A DNA stretch of 64,000 nt from an uncultured Altererythrobacter sp. (GTDB lineage Bacteria > Pseudomonadota > Alphaproteobacteria > Sphingomonadales > Sphingomonadaceae): the NCBI GenBank assembly GCA_913055875.1, contig CAJXJY010000011.1, forward strand, positions 56,374-120,373. The letters run 5' to 3'. Shown here piece after piece: positions 26,707 to 36,149 of this stretch (position 1 is its first letter; each line of letters opens with the position of its first letter). The notes under the pieces are model-generated. The model was given only the letters and a program-made list of their open reading frames with translations, was not told the DNA's origin and did no database searches. Made by a program: the position numbers and the translations under genes.

Positions 26707-27831
26707 ATGGCCGCCGATCTGGCAGCGATATTACCCGCGGACTTCGCGGAGGGGACGTTCGTGGGGCGCGCATTGTCGCCCGACGGTCCGGTCGTGCTGG
26801 CGATCCGCGACGGGACTCTCTTCGACATTACGGCGACAGCGGCATCCGTTTCAGGTGCCGTCGCGCGCAGGCAGTTCGACGGCGGGCGCGAGCTTGGCCC
26901 GGTCTCGGGCGGCCTCCCCGACGGATGGGAACTGCTCAGCCCAATCGACCTGCAATGCATCAAGGCGAGCGGCGTCACATTCGCGCTCTCCGCGATCGAA
27001 CGCGTGATCGAGGAACGCGCACGCGGCGATGCGGCGAAGGCGGCGGAGATCCGTTCGCAGCTCGAAGAAAAGGTCGGCGCCGGGATCCGCTCGGTGGTCC
27101 CCGGGAGCGCGGAGGCCGAACAGTTGAAGGCGGCGCTGATCGACGCAGGCATGTGGTCGCAATATCTCGAAGTCGCGATCGGGCCCGATGCGGAAATCTT
27201 CTCCAAATCGCCGGTGCTGTCTTCGGTCGGACACGGCGCCGAGATCGGGGTGCGGTCGGATTCGAGCTGGAACAATCCCGAACCCGAAGTGGTGCTGGTG
27301 TCGGACGCGCATGGCGAGGTGGTCGGTGCGACGCTCGGCAACGACGTCAATCTGCGCGATTTCGAAGGCCGTTCGGCGCTGCTGCTGTCGAAGGCCAAGG
27401 ACAACACCGCGTCCTGCGCGATCGGTCCGTTCATCCGGCTTTTCGACGAGCGCTTCACCATCGACGACGTGCGCCGTGCCGATGTCGAACTCGTGATCGA
27501 GGGGCCCGACGGCTACCGTCTCGAAGGCAGGAATGTCATGGCGGAGATCAGCCGCGATCCGCTCGACCTGGTCGGACAATGCCTGTCCGAACATCATTAT
27601 CCCGACGGTTTCGTGCTGTTTTGCGGGACGCTGTTCGCTCCGACGCAGGATCGCGACCGGCCCGGCGCAGGATTCACCCACAAACTCGGTGACGTGGTGA
27701 CGATCCGCTCGGAGCGGATCGGCACGCTGACCAATACGGTCACCACCTCGCGCGACGCGGCGGCCTGGACGATGGGGATCGCCGAATTCGCGCGCAATCT
27801 TGCCGCGCGCGGCCTGATCGACAGGATCTGA
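26707..27831 (+). CDS. xylX: 2-keto-3-deoxyxylonate dehydratase (FAH family, XylX-like)
   Basis: Starting at ATG 26707 the protein is 374 aa, close to Caulobacter XylX. It has the fumarylacetoacetate-hydrolase fold: LLSPIDLQCIKASGVTF near residue 78, a metal-binding NNPEPEVVLVSDA segment near 195, ATLGNDVNLRDFEGRSALLLSKAKD near 215 and the HKLGDVVTI tail. In the Weimberg route it turns 2-keto-3-deoxy-D-xylonate into 2-oxoglutarate semialdehyde. It is first in xylX-xylB-xylC, with 4 nt before xylB. Gene order and partners support this over a generic FAH hydrolase. Confidence 0.88.
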   Translation: MAADLAAILPADFAEGTFVGRALSPDGPVVLAIRDGTLFDITATAASVSGAVARRQFDGGRELGPVSGGLPDGWELLSPIDLQCIKASGVTFALSAIERVIEERARGDAAKAAEIRSQLEEKVGAGIRSVVPGSAEAEQLKAALIDAGMWSQYLEVAIGPDAEIFSKSPVLSSVGHGAEIGVRSDSSWNNPEPEVVLVSDAHGEVVGATLGNDVNLRDFEGRSALLLSKAKDNTASCAIGPFIRLFDERFTIDDVRRADVELVIEGPDGYRLEGRNVMAEISRDPLDLVGQCLSEHHYPDGFVLFCGTLFAPTQDRDRPGAGFTHKLGDVVTIRSERIGTLTNTVTTSRDAAAWTMGIAEFARNLAARGLIDRI

Positions 27832-27835
27832 TGCG

Positions 27836-28675
27836 ATGGCGACCAATCGACTTGACGACAGAGAAACGGAACACGAGGGATCGAACCCGATGGCGGAAGG
27901 GAAATTGGCTCCGGAAGACGGCGCAGCGGTCTATCCGAGCCTGAAGGACAAGAGGGTCATCGTCAGCGGCGGCGGCTCGGGCATCGGCGAGGGCATCGTC
28001 GAAGGGTTCGCCCGGCAGGGTGCGCGCGTCGCCTTCGTCGACGTGCAGGAAGGCCCGAGCCAGGCGCTGGTCGAACGGTTGGCCGATGCGCCGGTCGAAC
28101 CGCTCTATGTCCATTGCGACATCACCGACAGCGTCGATTACGGTGCCAAGATCGAAAAGATGATCGGCAAGCTCGGCGGCTGCAACGTGCTGATCAATAA
28201 CGCCGCCAACGACGACCGGCACAAGGTGCTCGATGTCACGCCCGAATATTGGGACCAGCGCATGGCGGTGAACCTCAAGCACCAGTTCTTCGCCGCCAAG
28301 GCGGTGGTGCCCGCAATGCAGCAGACTGGGGGCGGCAGCATCGTCAATCTCGGCTCGATCAGCTGGCATCTCGGGCTCGAGGACCTGACGCTCTACCAGA
28401 CCGCCAAGGCCGCGATCGAGGGGCTGACGCGCAGCCTCGCGCGCGAGCTGGGGCGCGACAATATCCGTGTCAACACGATCATCCCCGGCAATGTCCAGAC
28501 ACCGCGGCAGATGAAATGGTATACCCCCGAAGGCGAGGCCGAGATCGTCGCCGCGCAATGCCTCGACGGACGCATCCAGCCCGCCGATATCGCGGCGATG
28601 GCGCTGTTCCTCGCGTCCGACGACGCGCGTTATTGCACCGCGCATAATTACTGGGTGGATGCGGGATGGAGATAG
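27836..28675 (+). CDS. xylB: D-xylose 1-dehydrogenase (SDR, XylB-like)
   Basis: The 279-aa short-chain dehydrogenase has GGGSGIG (residues 45-51), NNAANDDRHK near 121, S174 in NLGSISWHLGLEDL, Y187 and K191, and ends DDARYCTAHNYWVDAGWR. From memory these segments match Caulobacter xylose dehydrogenase closely. It oxidises D-xylose to D-xylonolactone with NAD. The first ATG is used here; a second at 27890 (M19) with GAGGGA upstream would remove a non-conserved leader and may be the real start. Its stop overlaps the xylC start by 10 nt. Confidence 0.92.
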   Translation: MATNRLDDRETEHEGSNPMAEGKLAPEDGAAVYPSLKDKRVIVSGGGSGIGEGIVEGFARQGARVAFVDVQEGPSQALVERLADAPVEPLYVHCDITDSVDYGAKIEKMIGKLGGCNVLINNAANDDRHKVLDVTPEYWDQRMAVNLKHQFFAAKAVVPAMQQTGGGSIVNLGSISWHLGLEDLTLYQTAKAAIEGLTRSLARELGRDNIRVNTIIPGNVQTPRQMKWYTPEGEAEIVAAQCLDGRIQPADIAAMALFLASDDARYCTAHNYWVDAGWR

Positions 28676-29550
28676 AGACCGAAGTCCGCCGCGTCCTCGA
28701 CGCCGAGAGCAAGCTCGGCGAGGGCGTGCTGTGGGATGCGCAGCGCGAAGTCGTGTGGTTCGTCGACATCAAGCGGCACCGTTTGTGGCACTACGATCCC
28801 GACACCGGCAGCAATTCCTACGCCGAGGCGCCCGGGCAGATCGGCTGGGCGATTCCGGCCGAAGGCGGGCTGCTGCTGTGCGGGCTCAAGGACGGGCTCT
28901 ACACCTTCGACCCGGAAACGCAGGCGTTCGAAAAACTGATGGCGGTGCCCGGCGAACCGGCCGGCAACCGCCTCAACGACGCCTGCACCGATCCGTGGGG
29001 GCGGGTGTGGTTCGGCTCGATGGACGACAGCGAGAATTCCGCCTCGGGACGGTTCTACGTGTTCGACCGCGGCGAGATCCGCCCCGCGGGACCCGACGGC
29101 ATCGCGATCACCAACGGGCCGGCGGTGAACCGTTCGGGCAGCCGGATCTACTTCACCGACACCACCGCGCAGACAATCATGGCCGCCGACCTGTCGCAGG
29201 ACAGCGTCGGCGAGGCACGGCCCTTCGCCGATACCGGCGCGCTGTTCCCCGACGCCTATCCCGACGGGCCGGTGGTCGATGAAGAGGACCATGTCTGGAC
29301 CGGGCTTTATCTGGGCAGCCGGGTGGCGCGCTTCTCGCCCGAGGGCGAACTGGTCGCGACCATCGCCATGCCCGCGCGCGACATCACCAAAATGGCGTTC
29401 GGCGGCAAGGATTTCGGCACCGGTTATGTGACCACCGCGATCAAGAACATGGAGCCTGGCGACATGAAGCAGTATCCGCTCGCGGGCGGCCTGTTCGCTT
29501 TCGACGCGCCGGTTAAGGGCTTCGCGCAATCCCAGGCGAAGCTCGGATGA
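28666..29550 (+). CDS. xylC: Xylonolactonase (SMP-30/gluconolactonase family, XylC-like)
   Basis: The 294-aa six-bladed propeller protein has ESKLGEGVLWD (metal-binding Glu near residue 18), NRLNDACTDPWGRVWFGSMD, an ITNGPAVNRSGSRIYFTDT segment and PDAYPDGPVVDEEDHVW, the conserved metal-site blades of SMP-30 lactonases. It hydrolyses xylonolactone to xylonate. It overlaps xylB by 10 nt and the esterase gene by 4 nt, so the xylX operon reads straight into secreted enzymes. Confidence 0.92.
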   Translation: MEIETEVRRVLDAESKLGEGVLWDAQREVVWFVDIKRHRLWHYDPDTGSNSYAEAPGQIGWAIPAEGGLLLCGLKDGLYTFDPETQAFEKLMAVPGEPAGNRLNDACTDPWGRVWFGSMDDSENSASGRFYVFDRGEIRPAGPDGIAITNGPAVNRSGSRIYFTDTTAQTIMAADLSQDSVGEARPFADTGALFPDAYPDGPVVDEEDHVWTGLYLGSRVARFSPEGELVATIAMPARDITKMAFGGKDFGTGYVTTAIKNMEPGDMKQYPLAGGLFAFDAPVKGFAQSQAKLG

Positions 29551-31448
29551 AGCGCGCGCTCGCCTGCGCCGTCATGCTCGCGAGCGGCCCGGCATGGGCC
29601 GCGCCGGCGGTGGGACCCGGCTATGGCGAGGGCATGGTGCTTCAGCGCGGCGAACCGATCATTGTCGCGGGCACCGCCGCACCCGGCGGCACCGTGCACG
29701 GCACGCTCGGCGATGACCGGGCGAGCGCGAAGGCGGATAGCGAAGGCGCGTTCACACTCACATTCGCGCCGCGCGAAGCCAGCGAAGACGGGGTCGCGTT
29801 GATCCTCAGCGATCGAACCGGCGAAGCGACGATCGGCGATCTCCTGATCGGCGATGTCTATCTGTGTTCGGGACAGTCGAACATGGAACTGCCGTTTAAC
29901 CGCGCGCTCGACACCTACAACCAGCTGCGGCTCGCACCGGACGACCGCATCCGCCTGCTGAAAATCCCCAAATCGACCGCGCCCGTGCCGCAGGGCGATT
30001 TCGCCGAGCCGGTGTCGTGGCAGCCGGCGACGCGCGACAGCGTCCCTGAATTTTCCGCCGCCTGCTTCTACATGGGCAAGCAATTGCGCGCCGACCGCGA
30101 GGGCGTGCCGGTCGGGCTGATCCATTCCAACTGGGGCGGCAGCGCGGCACGCGCCTGGCTCACCCCCGACAGCGTGCGCGTGCTCTACGGCGAGGAAGCG
30201 CTCGAACAGCTGCAGCTCTACGAAAGCGACCCGCTGGCGGCAGCGCAGGCCTTCGTGCCGCAATGGTACGAGTGGTGGCGCGCCAATGACGAGGGCCGCG
30301 AGCCGTGGACCGACAGTTCCATGCTCGCATGGCGGCCGATCCCGCAATTCTCGTTCTGGAACGAGTGGGCAGGCACCGGTCTCGACACGCAGCCGCAAGC
30401 CAATGTGTGGCTGCGTCAGACCTTCACGCTCACCGCCGAGCAGGCGGCGGGCGAAGGCGCGCTGGCGATCGGCGCGATCGACGATCTCGACCTGACCTGG
30501 GTCAACGGCCACCCGGTCGGTTATACCTTTGGCTGGGGGGTCGAGCGGATCTATCGCGTCCCCGCCGAATATCTGCGCGAGGGCGAGAACGAGGTCCTGA
30601 TCGCGGCCAACAATATGTGGGACACGGGCGGCTTCTTCGCCGGGCCCGACCGGCTCTCCTTCACCCCCGCAGGCGGTGGCGCGATCCCGCTCGGCGCGGA
30701 TTGGGATTACTCGATCGGCGCGGTCGAGGGCGTGCCCCCGCGCGCGCCGTGGGATGCCAATGCCGGGATCGGGGTGATGCACAACTATATGGTCGCGCCG
30801 CTCGGTCCGATGCGGCTCGCGGGGGTGGCGTGGTATCAGGGCGAGAGCGATGTCGGCCAGCCCGATTACGACGCCAAGCTGCGCGAGCTGTTCGCCGGCT
30901 GGCGGCGGCAATTCGGCGAGCAGGCGCGGATGCTGGTGGTGCAGCTGGCGGACTATGGCGAGCGGCAGAGCAAGCCGGTCGAATCGGGTTGGGCGCAATT
31001 GCGGCAGGATCAGCTCGACGGGGTCGCGGCCGACCCCAACGCCGCGCTGGTGACCGCGATCGATATCGGCGAGCCGACCGATATCCACCCGGCCAACAAG
31101 AACGATCTCGGCAAGCGCCTCGCCATGGCCGCGCAGGGCAGGCCAATGCCGATGCCCGCAAGCGCGGTGCGCGAAGGCGACCGGATCGTCGTCCGCTTCA
31201 CCGGCGTCGAGGGCGATCTGCGCGCCTTTGGCGGCCCGGTCCCGCTGGGCGTGGAGGCCTGTGGCAGCGCGGCAAACAGCTGCCGCTGGGCGGATGTAGC
31301 GATCGACGGGCAAACGCTGGTGGTCACCCCTGCCCCCGGGGAGGAGGTGACCCGCATCCGCCACGCCTGGTCCGACGCGCCCATCGTCAACCTCTACGAT
31401 TCGCGCGGCTTGCCCGTGCCCGGCTTCGAGCTACAGGTGACCCGATGA
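29547..31448 (+). CDS. SGNH/SASA-type carbohydrate acetylesterase (probable acetylxylan esterase)
   Basis: The 633-aa secreted protein (signal ending PAWAAP) has the sialate-O-acetylesterase architecture. S111 in YLCSGQSNMELPF is the nucleophile and GVAWYQGESDVG the second block. DIGEPTDIHPANKNDLGKRLA holds the catalytic Asp/His. A beta-rich domain is inserted near residues 285-385 (jelly-roll type, with WVNGHPVGYTFGWGVERIYRVP). Proteins of this family in xylan loci remove acetyl groups from xylan side chains; sialate is unlikely here. It starts in the xylC stop (ATGA) and its own stop overlaps the GH5 start. Confidence 0.85.
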   Translation: MKRALACAVMLASGPAWAAPAVGPGYGEGMVLQRGEPIIVAGTAAPGGTVHGTLGDDRASAKADSEGAFTLTFAPREASEDGVALILSDRTGEATIGDLLIGDVYLCSGQSNMELPFNRALDTYNQLRLAPDDRIRLLKIPKSTAPVPQGDFAEPVSWQPATRDSVPEFSAACFYMGKQLRADREGVPVGLIHSNWGGSAARAWLTPDSVRVLYGEEALEQLQLYESDPLAAAQAFVPQWYEWWRANDEGREPWTDSSMLAWRPIPQFSFWNEWAGTGLDTQPQANVWLRQTFTLTAEQAAGEGALAIGAIDDLDLTWVNGHPVGYTFGWGVERIYRVPAEYLREGENEVLIAANNMWDTGGFFAGPDRLSFTPAGGGAIPLGADWDYSIGAVEGVPPRAPWDANAGIGVMHNYMVAPLGPMRLAGVAWYQGESDVGQPDYDAKLRELFAGWRRQFGEQARMLVVQLADYGERQSKPVESGWAQLRQDQLDGVAADPNAALVTAIDIGEPTDIHPANKNDLGKRLAMAAQGRPMPMPASAVREGDRIVVRFTGVEGDLRAFGGPVPLGVEACGSAANSCRWADVAIDGQTLVVTPAPGEEVTRIRHAWSDAPIVNLYDSRGLPVPGFELQVTR

Positions 31449-32773
31449 CTTTCGACCGCCGCCAATTCATCGCGGGCAGCGCGGCGCTCGCCGGGGCCGC
31501 CTCGCTGCCGGGTTGCGCCACTATGCCGTCGCGGCGGACCGGCTTCGTCGCCCGCGACGGGATGGCGTTGACGCGCGGCGGCGCGCCCTACCGGATCGTC
31601 GGCGCGAACATGTGGTACGCCGCGTGGCTCGGCGCCGACGCGCCCTACGGCAATCGCGCGCGCCTGATCCGCGAACTCGACCGGATGCAGGCGCTCGGCA
31701 TCAACAACCTCCGCATCATGGCCTCGGGCGAGGAAGGGCCGCTCAACAATTCGATCAAGCCCGGCTTCACCCGGCCCGACGGCACCCCCAACCCGGCGTT
31801 GTTCGAGGGACTCGATTTCGCCATGGCCGAGATCGGCAAGCGCGGCATGACCGCGGTGCTGGTGCTGTCCAATTTCTGGGAATGGTCGGGCGGGCTGCAG
31901 ACACTGCTGTGGCGCGCGACCGGCGACTACATGGACATGGGCGATCCCGACCACCCCTGGCCCGCTTTTGCCGATGCCACCGCCGAGTTCTACGCCAACG
32001 AGGATGCGGTGGCCCTCTACAATACCCACCTGCGCCGCATGGTGACGCGCACCAATTCGATCACTGGCACACGCTATGCCGACGACCCGGCGATGATGAG
32101 CTGGCAGCACGCCAACGAACCGCGTCCGGGCGGCAGCGACGCCGCGATCGCGCGCAATGCCGCGGCCTATTACGGCTGGATCGACTCGACCGCCGCGCTG
32201 ATCCGCTCGCTCGATCCCAACCACCTCGTCTCGCTCGGGCAGGAGGGGACGCAGGCGACAAACGGGAGCGAGGAAATCGTGCTGCGCGCGCATCGCGACA
32301 TCGACTATCTCACCGCGCATATCTGGCCGCTCAACTGGGGCTGGGTGACCGGCGACGACCTGCCGGGAACATGGCCGGTGGCGGAGGCCAACACCAGGGC
32401 CTATCTCGCCGCGCACCAGCGGATGGCGGGCACGCTGGGCAAGCCGATGCTGGTCGAGGAATTCGGCTTCCCGCGCGACGAGGAATCCTACGATCCCGAT
32501 TCCTCGATCCGCTTCCGCGAGCAGTTCTACAACGTGATCTACGACGCGGTCGAAGCGAGCTGGCAGGCGGGCGGGCCGCTGATGGGCTCCAACTTCTGGG
32601 CCTGGAACGGCGAGGCGCGCGCGGCGCATCCCGACGCGCGCTTCCGCGACGGCGATCTCGCCTATATGGGCGACCCGCCGCACGAGCCGCAGGGCTGGTA
32701 CGGCAATTTCGACAGCGACGACGTGCTGCTGGTGCTGATCCGCGTCCACGCGCAGGCGGGCGGGCTTGGCTGA
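31445..32773 (+). CDS. GH5 beta-mannanase-like Tat/lipoprotein
   Basis: The 442-aa protein begins DRRQFIAGSAALAG, a twin-arginine-type signal, followed by lipobox LPGC (Cys24). The GH5 domain resembles the GH5_7 mannanase branch: GANMWYAAWLG near residue 53, LGINNLRIMASGEEG, LSNFWEWSGGLQTLLW, acid/base E225 in WQHANEPRPG, and nucleophile E339 in VEEFGFPRDEESYDP, then GSNFWAWNGEA. It probably attacks mannan or glucomannan; xylan specificity is not implied. It is the fifth gene of the xylX operon. Confidence 0.85.
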   Translation: MTFDRRQFIAGSAALAGAASLPGCATMPSRRTGFVARDGMALTRGGAPYRIVGANMWYAAWLGADAPYGNRARLIRELDRMQALGINNLRIMASGEEGPLNNSIKPGFTRPDGTPNPALFEGLDFAMAEIGKRGMTAVLVLSNFWEWSGGLQTLLWRATGDYMDMGDPDHPWPAFADATAEFYANEDAVALYNTHLRRMVTRTNSITGTRYADDPAMMSWQHANEPRPGGSDAAIARNAAAYYGWIDSTAALIRSLDPNHLVSLGQEGTQATNGSEEIVLRAHRDIDYLTAHIWPLNWGWVTGDDLPGTWPVAEANTRAYLAAHQRMAGTLGKPMLVEEFGFPRDEESYDPDSSIRFREQFYNVIYDAVEASWQAGGPLMGSNFWAWNGEARAAHPDARFRDGDLAYMGDPPHEPQGWYGNFDSDDVLLVLIRVHAQAGGLG

Positions 32774-33620
32774 GCTGACGCTGGCTGCCGGCGCGTGGGA
32801 AGCGCGCCTGCGGCCCGGGGTCGGCGGGTGCCTGTCGGGCCTGTCGCTGGGCGGCGTGCCGGTGTTGCGCACGATGCCCGAGGACGTCGGCCACCCGCTC
32901 GACTCGGCCTGCTTCGCGCTGGTGCCCTATTGCAACCGCATCGCCGAGGGCCGCTTCGCGTTCGGCGGGCGCGCGGTCGAGCTTGCCCCCAACCTCGCGC
33001 CGCAGCGCCACCCGCTCCACGGCCTCGGCTGGCTGCGCGAATGGCGCACGATCCGGCACGACGCCACCAGCGCGCTGCTTGAACACGACTACGCTGGCGA
33101 CGGCGAATGGCCCTGGCCCTACCGCGCGCACCAGCATGTCGCGCTCGACGAGAGCGGCTGCACGATCCGCCTCATCGCCGAGAACCGCGCCGCCAAACCG
33201 GCCCCGCTCGGCCTCGGCCTCCACCCCTATCTCCGCCGCGGCCCCGACACCCGGCTGACTTTCGCCGCGCGCGCCATGCGCGGCATCGATGCCGAGTTCC
33301 TCCCCGACGGCACCGCGCACCGGGCCGACAAGCTCGCCCCGTGGCGCGAGGGCACCCCGCTCCCCGCCGAACTGGTCGACCACTGCTTCACCGGGTGGGA
33401 GGGCACCGCGACCGTTTCGGACGGGCACGGCACGATCGCGCTACGCGGCTTCGGCGCCCCCCACTGCCACCTCTTCGCCCCGCCCGGCGGCGAGGAATTG
33501 TGCGTCGAGCCGGTCACCCACCCGCCCGACGCCCTCAACCGCGAGCCCGAGGCGATGCCGGTGGTGGGGCCGGGCCGCGCGGCGGGAATCGCGCTGCGGA
33601 TCGAGGCTCGGAGTGGGTGA
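32766..33620 (+). CDS. Aldose 1-epimerase (mutarotase)
   Basis: The 284-aa protein starts at a TTG overlapping the GH5 stop by 8 nt; no closer ATG or GTG fits. Mutarotase features are LVPYCNRIAEGRFAFGG, LHGLGWLREW, LGLGLHPYLRR (catalytic His region) and ELCVEPVTHPPDALN with the catalytic Glu. It interconverts alpha and beta anomers, feeding the correct form to xylose dehydrogenase. No signal peptide, so cytoplasmic. It is last in the xylX-xylB-xylC-esterase-GH5 operon, just before the compositional island. Confidence 0.88.
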   Translation: MAELTLAAGAWEARLRPGVGGCLSGLSLGGVPVLRTMPEDVGHPLDSACFALVPYCNRIAEGRFAFGGRAVELAPNLAPQRHPLHGLGWLREWRTIRHDATSALLEHDYAGDGEWPWPYRAHQHVALDESGCTIRLIAENRAAKPAPLGLGLHPYLRRGPDTRLTFAARAMRGIDAEFLPDGTAHRADKLAPWREGTPLPAELVDHCFTGWEGTATVSDGHGTIALRGFGAPHCHLFAPPGGEELCVEPVTHPPDALNREPEAMPVVGPGRAAGIALRIEARSG

Positions 33621-34041
33621 GCGCACGGGTGGGGTGTTACACTCGTTCGGGTTTTAGCCGGTGTGGCTTTTGCCAGATAGTTGTTGTAATTCAAGGGTTT
33701 GCGTGTAACCTTGCGAGGCCGCGTGTGGACTTCGGTTTTGCCAAGGTTACACCTCGCTCAAGGTGTTAGCCACACCCGCAAAGCGCGGCGGCGAATCGGA
33801 CGAGTCAAAGAGCGGTAGGCAGGGTGGCAGGCGGATGCCGAATAGGAAATCGGATTCACTTGACATGAGTCAGGGGCGGTGAATGTCTGCGTATTTGCGC
33901 CAATCAATGTCCACTCGTGCTCAACTGCTGACCACTATGTATGCGAGCGCGGATCGGCAATTTACGGTGCATAAATCAAGAAGCAGAGCCGCCGTCTGTA
34001 GTTTTACTTGCCCAGCGAAGTCGTGGGACCAAAGCATGAAC
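33621..34041. other. Non-coding boundary of foreign island with nested inverted repeats
   Basis: About 420 bp without a credible gene, visibly richer in A and T than the sugar genes. Arms GGTGTGGCT (33660-33668) and AGCCACACC (33768-33776) are perfect inverted repeats enclosing a second perfect pair, GTGTAACCTTG (33703-33713) and CAAGGTTACAC (33742-33752). A 64-codon open frame at 33883-34077 has no ribosome site and overlaps the next gene's end. The structure may be a junction, a recombination remnant or a structured RNA. Confidence 0.5.
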
Positions 34042-35556
34042 CTAATCGATCTCGGTCGCGCTGGAACTTGCAAATAATTCCCATAGTAGATTCACCTCGG
34101 TTTCGAGGACAGCGCTATCTTGACACCATCTGACCGAATGCCGATCGAGGAATTCAAGGAAAGTGTCGCGGAGTTCCTGTTCGCGAAGGCCAGTCTCCTC
34201 TTCGAGAATCTCGATAAAGTAGTCGGAAGATGCCTCCCAAATCTCCGACCGCGCAACAACCGACCTGAACACGGATTGCCCGCCCGTGACCCTACTCACC
34301 CGGCTATCAAGGAAACGGGCGAACATGCCATTTTGCAAAATGCAAAAGCGTATTGCAGACAAAGACCCTCTCGGGCAATCGAGAGTCGGCAAGGTTGCCT
34401 CGCCCCTGGTCGCCTCACTGACCGCACGGATCAGAGTGGAAGCGTTGCCAACCGAATAGATCCCGCTACCAGGGTATCGGAGCATGGTGACATCGCCCCA
34501 GCGCTTGTCCTCTCCGCTGGTCCCTTCGAGCAACCGCCTACCAAATATCAACGGATGATCGTCAAGGCTGAAGCGCTTATCAGGCCAGCGGCCCGACATT
34601 TCGCGTAAGAGTGTGTCCTCCTGCAGGATCGCTTCAAGAACTTCCGTTTCAGCGGCGGCAATGTCGCCGTAAAAGATCATACCACGAGGCGCTCCCTCTC
34701 CTACCTCGCTCCCATACATGTCGTGCACTGCATTTGCGACCTGCGCCAATGCCTGACCTCTCATGTCCAGAGCAGGTGCGGAAAGCCCGATACCGATTGC
34801 GGTGACATTGTCCGTCACTCTGACATCAAACGGTAGCGCGCGCTGCTCGGCGATCGAACGCAGCATACCCGTCGCATGACATACGTCGTCGCAGCCGTTG
34901 CGCTCGGGGTTCAACTCACGCGCACGCAGAAGAGCTAGTCTTGCCTCGTGGAAGGCATAGCCAAGCGCTTCCTCGGCAAATAGGCTGCCTTCGGCTTCAA
35001 TAGTCTCAAGAAAGTCCTCAACGGTCGGCTCGTCTTCGCTGAATAAAATTGACGCCCTTACCGGGCGCGGGCCAGCCTTGTTGATAGCGCGCCTCAGCCT
35101 GTCTTTTCTCATCAGACAGAGCGTGTGCGTCGAGATATCGTTGTAAGGCGGCGCGGCGACGCGCACCGGCATTAGCTCTTCTTCGATTATCCTACAGACG
35201 TCGGTATAGTACTCCCATGCATACCAGATATCGCCACTGAGCTCGGCATAGTGAGCGAGCGTAAAGAGTACGAAAGCGTAGCGTGATGTCCGGCGCCGGC
35301 TTGGCGGATAATGCGTGCGGATATGAGCAGCCAGATCGTAGTACAAGAGGTGAAAGGCGCGCGTTCGCTCCCTCCGAAGCTGTTTTCTCGAGACGACAGG
35401 CGCGGTTCCCTCCTCATCATATTTCGCAAAAGCCGAAACAGCATCAGCCTGAATTCTGTTCCAATCGGCGGTGCTGCGATCCTGAGCGCATGCTACCGTC
35501 GGCACAGCCAGCAGAAACAGGAGCCAAAGGCCCACGCTGCGAAGCTGGAGAGTCAT
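34042..35556 (-). CDS. Hypothetical secreted protein
   Basis: I do not recognise this 504-aa protein. It has a signal peptide ending near VACAQ and then looks mostly alpha-helical and acidic, with TPR-like or alpha-solenoid character around residues 90-130 and 175-215. Cysteines occur in pairs (CDDVC near 220, CPRGS and CILQN near 400), suggesting disulphides. The frame uses many AT-rich codons, unlike neighbours on both sides. Its ATG overlaps the stop of the upstream membrane protein gene (ATGA), so the two act as a unit. Function unknown. Confidence 0.7.
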   Translation of the reverse strand: MTLQLRSVGLWLLFLLAVPTVACAQDRSTADWNRIQADAVSAFAKYDEEGTAPVVSRKQLRRERTRAFHLLYYDLAAHIRTHYPPSRRRTSRYAFVLFTLAHYAELSGDIWYAWEYYTDVCRIIEEELMPVRVAAPPYNDISTHTLCLMRKDRLRRAINKAGPRPVRASILFSEDEPTVEDFLETIEAEGSLFAEEALGYAFHEARLALLRARELNPERNGCDDVCHATGMLRSIAEQRALPFDVRVTDNVTAIGIGLSAPALDMRGQALAQVANAVHDMYGSEVGEGAPRGMIFYGDIAAAETEVLEAILQEDTLLREMSGRWPDKRFSLDDHPLIFGRRLLEGTSGEDKRWGDVTMLRYPGSGIYSVGNASTLIRAVSEATRGEATLPTLDCPRGSLSAIRFCILQNGMFARFLDSRVSRVTGGQSVFRSVVARSEIWEASSDYFIEILEEETGLREQELRDTFLEFLDRHSVRWCQDSAVLETEVNLLWELFASSSATEID

Positions 35557-36149
35557 TCGGGAAGGTTCGGATCGGGGCGTGACATTGCATCGCCTAGAGG
35601 ATCGTCGGTAGGTGGTACATTTGGAACGTGATCGTCTGTAACGCCACTATTGATCAATTCTCTAGCACCTTCGGCCCGGCTACTCGATGATCCACCGCTA
35701 AAGCTGAATTCCACAGGCATATATCGGGTAACGCAAATTCCGGCGAGGACCACCGCGCCAATTATGGCAATGCTTCCCGGAGCGAGATTCGTCAGTGTAA
35801 CCTGATATCCCTGACCCGAAGCAGCCGCATCAGACTGGCCCGTAGCGCCAACCAGAAAAAGTGCAAAGCCGAGGAAGCCAAAGGCAAGAGCAACGAACAT
35901 CCCGCAGGAGACGAGAAGAACGCGGGCTAGATAAGCATGAATGGTTAGGCCGTTCTGAAGAAGTTCAATATTGCCGCGATCGATCGAGCCTGTTTGCCCA
36001 GCTGACATCATCTGCGTGACAACCTCCTGTGTCGAGCCCGCAAACTTCAGGAGATATGCACCGGCTGCGAGAAACGCGATTGCAGCAAGCACTAGTGCGC
36101 CAAGAAATCCGATGTTGAGTATGCGTTGCGAAAATTTCGTACCGCTCAT
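35553..36149 (-). CDS. Hypothetical membrane protein
   Basis: A 198-aa protein with three clear hydrophobic segments: residues about 12-36 (IGFLGALVLAAIAFLAAGAYLL), 76-100 (VLLVSCGMFVALAFGFLGFALFLV) and 125-142 (SIAIIGAVVLAGICV). A hydrophilic tail is rich in Ser, Asp and Pro. No family recognised. It is upstream of, and 4 nt overlapped with, the secreted hypothetical protein, and shares its unusual composition, so both probably arrived together. Confidence 0.7.
   Translation of the reverse strand: MSGTKFSQRILNIGFLGALVLAAIAFLAAGAYLLKFAGSTQEVVTQMMSAGQTGSIDRGNIELLQNGLTIHAYLARVLLVSCGMFVALAFGFLGFALFLVGATGQSDAAASGQGYQVTLTNLAPGSIAIIGAVVLAGICVTRYMPVEFSFSGGSSSSRAEGARELINSGVTDDHVPNVPPTDDPLGDAMSRPDPNLPE

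Noticed and set aside
29547..31448. Sialic-acid metabolism
   Set aside because: No sialidase, NanA or NanK genes; the SASA domain in this setting fits xylan deacetylation.
33883..34077. Small 64-codon gene in the island
   Set aside because: No ribosome site, no motif, and overlap with the 3' end of the gene at 34042.
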